Shown in pieces: positions 1 to 4,434 of a stretch of DNA of 10,908 nt. A program made the position numbers and the translations under genes. The notes under the pieces are model-generated. The model was given only the letters and a program-made list of their open reading frames with translations, was not told where the DNA came from and did not search any database. The DNA is from CAZBQG01 sp964493945 (GTDB lineage: Bacteria > Pseudomonadota > Alphaproteobacteria > Rhodospirillales > UBA2165), in NCBI GenBank assembly GCA_964493945.1, contig CAZBQG010000150.1, positions 1 to 10,908 on the forward strand, given 5' to 3'. Every line of letters begins with the position of its first letter. Position 1 is the first letter of the stretch.

Positions 1-68
1 CCCAGGGGATTGGCCGAAAAGGCGGGCGCGTCATCATCAAATTCGTTGCTTATAATGTAAGACTCCAT
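1..68 (-). CDS. N-terminal fragment of an unidentified protein, cut by the left edge
   Basis: Reading leftward from an ATG at 66-68 gives an open frame of 22 complete codons, with residues starting MESYIISNEF and then an acidic DDD followed by APAFSANPL, to the window edge. A Shine-Dalgarno-like GGTGA (complement of 77-81) lies 8 bases before the ATG. An in-frame ATG at 81-83 is an alternative start, but has no such site. A promoter and several palindromes lie just upstream, and the preceding helicase has its own terminator at 138-167, so this gene would be transcribed separately. The composition looks like real protein rather than noise. I do not recognise the family from so few residues, and the gene is inferred from start context and frame alone. 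Confidence 0.5.
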   Translation of the reverse strand, partial: MESYIISNEFDDDAPAFSANPL

Positions 69-84
69 ATTTTTATTCACCATT

Positions 85-117
85 ATTGTTATGACAATAC
101 TTGTACAATGATTCATT
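85..117. promoter_or_regulatory. Cluster of three palindromes, candidate operator
   Basis: Three inverted repeats are packed into 33 bases: ATTGT-TATG-ACAAT (85-98), TTGTACAA (101-108) and AATGATTCATT (107-117). The third fills part of the spacer of the putative minus-strand promoter, the second overlaps its -10 element, and the first covers the expected transcription start. This is the classic placement for repressor binding. The third palindrome carries a GANTC methylation site (110-114). AT-rich DNA gives short palindromes by chance, so the assignment is tentative and no regulator can be named. Confidence 0.35.
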
Positions 118-128
118 CTCACTATCAA
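100..128 (-). promoter_or_regulatory. Putative sigma70-type promoter of the left-edge gene
   Basis: On the minus strand a -35 element TTGATA (complement of 123-128, 5 of 6 to consensus) is followed after 17 bases by TACAAG (complement of 100-105, 4 of 6). Transcription would start near base 93, giving a leader of about 25 bases before the ATG at 68. The segment is AT-rich against GC-rich surroundings and lies just after the helicase terminator, as expected for a new transcription unit. This is a motif match only. Confidence 0.4.
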
Positions 129-137
129 GCCCGTACC

Positions 138-167
138 AAAAACGCCCATTCTTTAGGTGAATGGGCG
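138..167 (-). terminator. Intrinsic terminator after the helicase gene
   Basis: On the minus strand a perfect 8-base stem CGCCCATT / AATGGGCG (arms 160-167 and 143-150) encloses a 9-base loop and is followed at once by TTTTT (complement of 138-142). It begins 27 bases beyond the helicase stop codon. The plus strand has no T-run after the hairpin, so it should act only on minus-strand transcripts. Confidence 0.88.
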
Positions 168-193
168 GCAAAAGCTGGTTTAGGGGGATTCCT

Positions 194-1663
194 TCAGCTT
201 TTGACGGAGCGCTGCAAAAAGGCCGGAACGTGCTCACCCAAGCCGATGATAGGACCGTCTGGCTCTGGTGATTCTTTTTTCCGGGCGGGCTTCTTTTCCC
301 TGGGTTTGTTTTCGCCGCCCGATGATTTTTTTGCACTGCGTGAGCGTTTGCGGGCCGATTTGGGCTCGGATTCGGGCTCGAATTCGGGCTTGGATTCAAG
401 CTCTGGTGCCTTGGCTTCCGGTTCGCTCTTTGTCTCGGATTCTGAAACCTGGGTCTCGGGCGCCGTCTCGGGCTCCGTCTGGGGCTCCGTCTGGGGCGCC
501 GCTTCTGGAGCTTTTTCCTGCTTGGCGCCGGTCAGACCCGGGCGCGGCACGGGATAGCCGATCAGTCTTTCGATGGCTACAATGAATTTGGCATCTTCCG
601 AGGTCCCCAATGTGAAGGCCCGGCCTTCGCGCCCTGCCCGGCCCGTGCGGCCGATGCGGTGGACATAATCCTCGGCCCGGATGGGCACGTCGAAATTGAA
701 CACATGGCTGAGATCATTGAGATCCAACCCGCGGGCCGCCACGTCGGAGCAGACCAGCAAGATAATCTCGCCCTGCTTGAAGCGGTCCATGGTTTCGGTG
801 CGCACCGGCTGGGACATGTCGCCATGGAGTGCGGCGGCATTATGGCCGTGTTTCTTCAAGGACCTTTGCAGAATATCCACGTCGCGCTTGCGGTTGCAAA
901 AAATAAGCGCGGCCCTGGGCTCTTCCTGGGCCAGCAATTTGCGCAAGATTTCCCGCTTTTCCTTTTGCGCCCCGCCCCGCCCGCCGCCCCGCACCATGAG
1001 CAGCCCCTGCACCACCTTTTCAGCCGGTGTCGAGGGCGGTGTCACGGCTATTTCCCGTGGGTTGATCAGGAAGGCATCGCCTAAGCGGCGGATCTCGGGG
1101 GCCAGGGTGGCGGAAAAGAACAGGGTCTGGCGGATTTTGGGCAAGAGCGACACGATGCGCTCCACATCCGGAATGAAGCCCATATCCAGCATGCGGTCGG
1201 CTTCGTCGATGACTAGAACCTTTACGTCATTGAGCAGCAATCCGCCCCGGTCAAAGAGATCGATCAGCCGTCCGGGCGTGGCGACCAGCACATCGACGCC
1301 CCGGTCCAGAAGCTTGGTCTGATCCCCCATGGAGGCGCCGCCGATGATCAGCGCCTTCGATAATTTGTGATACTTGCCATAGATATCGAAGTTTTCGGCC
1401 ACCTGGGCGGCCAATTCGCGGGTCGGTTCCAGAATCAATGTGCGGGGCATGCGGGCTCTTGCCCGGCCACTGCTGAGAATATCGATCATGGGCAGGGTGA
1501 AGGAGGCGGTCTTGCCCGTGCCCGTCTGGGCGCAACCCAGCACGTCGCGGCCCATCAGTACATGGGGGATCGCCTGGCTCTGGATGGGCGTTGGATCAGA
1601 ATATCCCGCGTCCGAAACGGCGCGCAGGACTTCATCACTCAAACCGAGATCGGCAAAACTCAT
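194..1663 (-). CDS. rhlE: DEAD-box ATP-dependent RNA helicase, RhlE type
   Basis: This 489-residue protein is predicted to unwind or remodel structured RNA in the cytoplasm using ATP, as RhlE-group helicases do in ribosome assembly, RNA decay and cold adaptation. All core motifs are visible: Q-motif region PTPIQSQ (24-30), motif I AQTGTGKT (45-52), Ia PTRELA (80-85), Ib TPGR (129-132), II DEAD (153-156), III SAT (184-186), IV region IFCNR (254-258), V ARGLDL (310-315) and VI HRIGRTGRAG (335-344). A small Gly/Arg insert (226-231) lies in the linker between the two RecA domains. After about residue 380 comes an extension: an acidic Glu/Pro/Thr/Ser repeat tract, then a Lys/Arg-rich stretch (435-463), ending in EHVPAFLQR, a terminal motif I recall from alphaproteobacterial homologues. 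The ATG at 1661-1663 has only a weak ribosome site (GGA) but agrees with the usual family N-terminus. A terminator follows. The family is certain; the exact paralogue is less so. Confidence 0.95.
   Translation of the reverse strand: MSFADLGLSDEVLRAVSDAGYSDPTPIQSQAIPHVLMGRDVLGCAQTGTGKTASFTLPMIDILSSGRARARMPRTLILEPTRELAAQVAENFDIYGKYHKLSKALIIGGASMGDQTKLLDRGVDVLVATPGRLIDLFDRGGLLLNDVKVLVIDEADRMLDMGFIPDVERIVSLLPKIRQTLFFSATLAPEIRRLGDAFLINPREIAVTPPSTPAEKVVQGLLMVRGGGRGGAQKEKREILRKLLAQEEPRAALIFCNRKRDVDILQRSLKKHGHNAAALHGDMSQPVRTETMDRFKQGEIILLVCSDVAARGLDLNDLSHVFNFDVPIRAEDYVHRIGRTGRAGREGRAFTLGTSEDAKFIVAIERLIGYPVPRPGLTGAKQEKAPEAAPQTEPQTEPETAPETQVSESETKSEPEAKAPELESKPEFEPESEPKSARKRSRSAKKSSGGENKPREKKPARKKESPEPDGPIIGLGEHVPAFLQRSVKS
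362..397. repeat. 12-base tandem repeat, three copies, in the helicase tail
   Basis: Three 12-base units in direct succession (362-373, 374-385, 386-397) differ at one or two positions: GGGCTCGGATTC, GGGCTCGAATTC and GGGCTTGGATTC. Read on the coding strand they give a four-residue acidic repeat, ESKP-EFEP-ESEP (residues 423-434). The 12-base period keeps the frame, so gain or loss of units would only change tail length. Confidence 0.85.
458..505. repeat. 12-base tandem repeat, four copies, in the helicase tail
   Basis: Four 12-base units (458-469, 470-481, 482-493, 494-505) lie head to tail; the middle two are identical (GGGCTCCGTCTG) and the outer ones diverge by a few bases. They encode EAAP-QTEP-QTEP-ETAP (residues 387-402). 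With the second block at 362-397 they show that the acidic tail grew by in-frame duplication. Confidence 0.85.
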
Positions 1664-1733
1664 TTCCGGTAATCAAGCCCGATTGTTATCGAGGCAACCA
1701 ATTAAGCGGCCCGTGACAGGCCGTGTTGGGCGC

Positions 1734-1762
1734 GAAATAGGCCAAATGGACCCCCATGTCAA
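1734..1762 (-). promoter_or_regulatory. Putative promoter of the helicase gene
   Basis: On the minus strand a perfect -35 hexamer TTGACA (complement of 1757-1762) is followed after 17 bases by TATTTC (complement of 1734-1739), which matches only half of the -10 consensus. A strict -35 with a loose -10 is common in alphaproteobacteria. Transcription would start near 1727, leaving a leader of about 64 bases before the ATG at 1663. Confidence 0.4.
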
Positions 1763-1792
1763 TGGACTCCCGCGCCCAAACCATGTGAGGTC

Positions 1793-1821
1793 TTGGCCGG
1801 GGAGCCGGCTTGGGCTAATTT
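1793..1821 (+). promoter_or_regulatory. Weak candidate promoter of the hydrolase/carbonic anhydrase pair
   Basis: TTGGCC (1793-1798, 4 of 6) and TAATTT (1816-1821, 3 of 6) are separated by 17 bases in the 208-base divergent intergenic region. The match is poor and is offered only because this region must hold a plus-strand promoter. A short GC inverted repeat (GCCGG / CCGGC) falls within it. Confidence 0.2.
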
Positions 1822-1871
1822 CAGAGGGTAATTTATGCTGGTTTTCGCCTCCCTGAACGGATTTCCCAAAG

Positions 1872-2429
1872 ATGCTGCTGAATGCAGATCAGTCCTGTCT
1901 CGTGATCGTCGATATGCAGGAAAATCTTCTGCCCGCCGTGATGGAACCGGGCCGCCTGGTGGCAAATTGCGCCTTTTTGATGAAGAGCGCGGTCCGGCTT
2001 GGCGTGCCGGTTCTGATCACCGAACAATACCCGAAGGGGCTGGGCCCCACGGTAAAGGGATTGGGCAGCCTTGAGAACGGCGCACAAGTAATTGAAAAAT
2101 TAGAGTTTTCCTGTATGGCCAATGAGGATTTCGTGGAGAAATTCGCGGGTCTTGGGCGCCCACAAGCCATCATCACGGGCATGGAAACCCATGTCTGTGT
2201 GTTGCAGACCGTGCTTCAATTATGCGCCTTGGGTCATCAGGCCTTCGTGGTGGGCGATGCCACTTCGTCCCGGGGGGCCATGGATGCGCGCCTCGCCATT
2301 CAGCGCATGCGGGCCGGCGGCGCCCAGATCGTGAGCACGGAAATGGTCGCCTTCGAATGGCTGGGCCGGGCCGCGACGCCCGAATTCAAGGAAATCAGCA
2401 CCCTGATCAAACAACGCGCACCAAACTGA
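1872..2429 (+). CDS. Isochorismatase-family cysteine hydrolase, ISOC1/2-like
   Basis: This 185-residue protein has the alpha/beta fold of cysteine hydrolases that cleave amides or related bonds; the physiological substrate of this branch is unknown. The expected catalytic triad is visible: Asp14 in VIVDMQE, Lys76 in IEKLEFS, and Cys109 in THVCVLQT. The segments ITEQYPKGLGPT (49-60) and EFKEISTLIK (171-180) closely resemble the eukaryotic ISOC1/ISOC2 proteins rather than true isochorismatases or nicotinamidases, so involvement in siderophore or NAD synthesis is not implied. The length is normal for the branch. The ATG at 1872 has no clear ribosome binding site, but an in-frame stop at 1854-1856 leaves no room for a longer ATG start and the N-terminus fits the family. 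A better-placed ribosome site at 1823-1828 serves another frame. The gamma carbonic anhydrase gene follows after 24 bases, so the two are probably co-transcribed. Confidence 0.9.
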   Translation: MLLNADQSCLVIVDMQENLLPAVMEPGRLVANCAFLMKSAVRLGVPVLITEQYPKGLGPTVKGLGSLENGAQVIEKLEFSCMANEDFVEKFAGLGRPQAIITGMETHVCVLQTVLQLCALGHQAFVVGDATSSRGAMDARLAIQRMRAGGAQIVSTEMVAFEWLGRAATPEFKEISTLIKQRAPN

Positions 2430-2453
2430 AGATTTAATAAGGACCCCCAAATC

Positions 2454-2993
2454 ATGAGCGGACTGATCCTGCCCTTTCGCGGCGTTATGCCCGAAATCCA
2501 CCCCGACGCCTTTATCGCCCCCAATGCCACGGTGATTGGTGATGTACAAATCGGTGCCGGTTCCTCCATTTGGTTTGGCACTATCTTGCGGGGCGATGTG
2601 GCGCCCATCCGGGTGGGGGCCGGAACCAATCTGCAAGACGGCACCATCGTCCATGTGACGGAGGGCGTCTCGGACGTTCATATCGGAGATGGGGTGCTGG
2701 TGGGCCACGCCGCCATCATCCATGGCGCAACCCTGGAAGACGGCGCCTTCGTCGGTATGCAGGCCGTCGTGCTGGACGGGGCCCGGGTGAAAACGGGCGC
2801 CATGGTCGCCGCCGGCGCCCTGGTGGCGCCGGGCAAAACGGTGGAGACGGGACAGGTCTGGGCCGGGCGACCGGCCAAATATATGCGCGACCTGAAGCCA
2901 GAAGAAATCGCCCATCGGCCCATCGGCAGCGAAAATTACCGCAAACTAGGCGCCGAATTCAAAGAGATGCTGGAAGATCCAAACCTGCCCTAA
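2454..2993 (+). CDS. Gamma-class carbonic anhydrase family protein
   Basis: This 179-residue protein has a left-handed beta-helix built from hexapeptide repeats. The three metal-binding histidines of the gamma class are present as His67 (GTIVHV), His85 (LVGHAA) and His90 (AIIHGA), and residues matching the Arg, Asp and Gln around the site of the archaeal Cam enzyme appear as Arg46, Asp48 and Gln61. It lacks Cam's acidic loop, as do CamH/YrdA-type members, many of which show little or no measured CO2 hydration activity. The role could be reversible CO2 hydration or an uncharacterised metal-dependent acyl-related reaction. It is expected to be a cytoplasmic trimer. AAGGA about 10 bases before the ATG is a good ribosome site. 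It lies 24 bases behind the ISOC-like hydrolase gene. Confidence 0.93.
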   Translation: MSGLILPFRGVMPEIHPDAFIAPNATVIGDVQIGAGSSIWFGTILRGDVAPIRVGAGTNLQDGTIVHVTEGVSDVHIGDGVLVGHAAIIHGATLEDGAFVGMQAVVLDGARVKTGAMVAAGALVAPGKTVETGQVWAGRPAKYMRDLKPEEIAHRPIGSENYRKLGAEFKEMLEDPNLP

Positions 2994-2996
2994 AGG

Positions 2997-3026
2997 TTGA
3001 TCGCACCCCAGTTGATCAACTATGAT
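2997..3026 (+). promoter_or_regulatory. Putative promoter of the OmpA-family gene with a palindrome in its spacer
   Basis: TTGATC (2997-3002, 4 of 6) and TATGAT (3021-3026, 5 of 6) are separated by 18 bases. The perfect 12-base palindrome AGTTGATCAACT (3010-3021) lies in the spacer and touches the -10 element, a position where a bound dimer would block RNA polymerase. Transcription would begin near 3033, giving a leader of about 115 bases. As RNA, GGUUGAUC (2995-3002) can also pair with GAUCGACC, so a structural role at the end of the carbonic anhydrase transcript is an alternative. Confidence 0.35.
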
Positions 3027-3061
3027 CGACCCTTCCGGGGTTGGGCGTTCTCAAAATCGCG

Positions 3062-3077
3062 TTCGTAAACTGTTAAC
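3062..3077 (+). promoter_or_regulatory. Weak CtrA-like half-site
   Basis: TTCG, seven bases, then TTAAC (3062-3077) matches the alphaproteobacterial CtrA consensus TTAA-N7-TTAAC fully in the second half and in two of four positions in the first. A GANTC site follows at 3088-3092. CtrA controls envelope and cell-cycle genes in many relatives, which makes this plausible, but the match is weak. Confidence 0.15.
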
Positions 3078-3091
3078 TAAATTGGGCGATT

Positions 3092-3118
3092 CTGCATCTG
3101 GATATTTGTAAGATGCGG
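3092..3118 (+). other. Inverted repeat in the leader of the OmpA-family gene
   Basis: GCATCT (3094-3099) and AGATGC (3111-3116) form a perfect 6-base inverted repeat, extended to 8 pairs by one G-U and one C-G pair, around an 11-base AT-rich loop. It lies about 30 bases before the start codon. It could be a leader hairpin or a regulator site. Confidence 0.35.
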
Positions 3119-3146
3119 AAATTAGGGCAATAAAAGGGCTATAGCC

Positions 3147-4334
3147 ATGCAGCAATATAATCAGGCACAAAAAACCCGCGATGCCTCGCCAGGCAGTGCA
3201 ACCGGACCTAAAATTGGACCCAGGATTGGACGAAGAGGCCGCCTTGCCGCGGTTTTCACCCTGACCGCCTTCATCGCGGCCTGTTCTTCCGTGCCCGATG
3301 CGGTCAATCCGGTGGAATGGTACAAAGATGCCCGCGATCTGATCTCCGGTGATGACGAAAAGCCGTCTGGCCGCCTGGCCAAGGACCGCGACACGGCGGC
3401 GCCCGGGGCGGACAAGCCCTTCCCCAAATTATCCACGGTGCCCTCCAGGCCCCAAACTTCGTCTTCCGAGGAGCGCAAGGCCCTGGCCCAGGGTCTGATC
3501 GCCGATCCCCAGCCGACGCGCCAATACTCCACCGAGGTGGTGCGCCGCCAGGGAAGTGCCGCCAACCCCCTGCCCGACGTTCTTGCCCCAGTGGCCGTGG
3601 CCAAGCCGCCACCACCCAGCAAACCCATCATCGCCCGCACCCCGCCGGTGCTGGTCAGGCCGAGAGTGGCCGTAAAGCCAGCGCCCACGGTGGTGGCCAA
3701 ACTCCCCGCCCCAACCACGATAAAGATGCCCACCCTTCCCAAGGTGACCCTGAAGGCGCCAAAGATGGCCTCGGTCTCAGCCACCATTCCGGCATTTGGG
3801 TCTGATAATCTGGGCACCGTGGTCATTTCCGGATCGGGCGTACAAACCCTGGTCGGCACACCCATCGCCCGGACGCCGCGCCTCAAAATTGCCCCCCAGA
3901 CCCTGCCTCAAACCCAGCCCCAATTGGCGCTCCGGGCTCAGACTCGTCCCGCGATGCCCTTCGCCGGCGGGACCCAAGGGTCTTATCAGGTGGCAACCAT
4001 TTTGTTCGATAATGGATCCTCGCGCCTGAAATCGACCGACCGGCGCATCCTGCGCCAGGTGGCCCAGCAACATCAAAGCTTGGGCGGCGTCATCCGCATC
4101 GTCGGCCACGCCAGTTCGCGTACCCGCTCCATGGATGTGATCCGTCACAAAATGGTCAATCTTCAGGTTTCGGTGGCGCGCGCGGAAACGGTGGCCAAGG
4201 CCCTGGTCGGTCTGGGCGCCAAGCCAGAAAATCTGATGATTGGCGCTGCGGCGGACCGGGAGCCCAAATATTTCGAATTCATGCCGTCTGGCGAGGCAGG
4301 CAACCGACGCACCGAAATTTTCATCGAATATTGA
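3147..4334 (+). CDS. Outer-membrane lipoprotein with C-terminal OmpA domain
   Basis: This 395-residue envelope protein probably tethers the outer membrane to peptidoglycan. A basic N-terminal stretch of about 30 residues (ending GRRGR) precedes a hydrophobic segment and a lipobox FIAAC, with the lipidated residue expected at Cys46; Ser at the next positions fits outer-membrane sorting. Next come a conserved-looking NPVEWYKDARD segment (54-64), a long Pro/Ala/Lys-rich linker (about 140-275) that could span the periplasm, and the OmpA domain (about 280-395) with TILFDNGS, IVGHASS, NLQVSVARAETV and NRRTEIFIEY. The usual GHTD motif reads GHAS (320-323), so one of the two residues that normally bind diaminopimelate is absent while Arg345 remains. 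No later start codon is available before the hydrophobic segment, and AAAAGGG lies about 8 bases before the ATG. The 153-base upstream region suggests independent transcription. The exact role is not known. Confidence 0.9.
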   Translation: MQQYNQAQKTRDASPGSATGPKIGPRIGRRGRLAAVFTLTAFIAACSSVPDAVNPVEWYKDARDLISGDDEKPSGRLAKDRDTAAPGADKPFPKLSTVPSRPQTSSSEERKALAQGLIADPQPTRQYSTEVVRRQGSAANPLPDVLAPVAVAKPPPPSKPIIARTPPVLVRPRVAVKPAPTVVAKLPAPTTIKMPTLPKVTLKAPKMASVSATIPAFGSDNLGTVVISGSGVQTLVGTPIARTPRLKIAPQTLPQTQPQLALRAQTRPAMPFAGGTQGSYQVATILFDNGSSRLKSTDRRILRQVAQQHQSLGGVIRIVGHASSRTRSMDVIRHKMVNLQVSVARAETVAKALVGLGAKPENLMIGAAADREPKYFEFMPSGEAGNRRTEIFIEY

Positions 4335-4335
4335 A

Positions 4336-4364
4336 ACTTTCCGGGCGCTATCGGCCCGGAAGGT
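4336..4364 (+). terminator. GC-rich hairpin after the OmpA-family gene, probable terminator
   Basis: The arms 4336-4346 and 4354-4364 pair over 11 bases with one T-G wobble, including a perfect TTCCGGGC / GCCCGGAA core, around a 7-base loop. It starts two bases after the stop codon. No U-run follows directly (CTAGAATGG), so it may be an inefficient terminator or a 3'-end stabiliser rather than a full stop. Confidence 0.5.
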
Positions 4365-4370
4365 CTAGAA

Positions 4371-4379
4371 TGGTATTAT
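4371..4379 (+). promoter_or_regulatory. Putative extended -10 promoter of the alaC-hom-glpX-recJ unit
   Basis: TGGTATTAT fits the extended -10 pattern TG-N-TATAAT with 5 of 6 in the hexamer. No good -35 element lies at the right distance, which extended -10 promoters can tolerate. It sits just past the hairpin that ends the previous gene. The predicted leader is about 49 bases and contains a CGCCG / CGGCG hairpin (4391-4410). Confidence 0.35.
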
Positions 4380-4434
4380 TAAGTGAGCAACGCCGGTCAG
4401 TTGGACGGCGGGCTTTCCGTTTTGGCAGAGGAAC

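Noticed and set aside
107..125. Possible Fur/Irr-type iron box
   Set aside because: AATGATTCATT resembles part of a Fur box but lacks the full 19-base symmetric pattern, and no iron gene is visible nearby.
362..505. Possible CRISPR-like array
   Set aside because: The 12-base units are directly adjacent without spacers and are in frame within a coding region; they are a protein repeat.
108..557. Ser/Gly-rich open frame on the plus strand opposite the helicase tail
   Set aside because: The Ser/Gly repeats are the antisense reading of the Glu/Pro tandem repeats, and its start runs through the helicase terminator.
1872..2429. Nicotinamidase or siderophore isochorismatase
   Set aside because: The GLGPT and FKEI segments match the ISOC-type branch, and no siderophore or NAD genes are adjacent.
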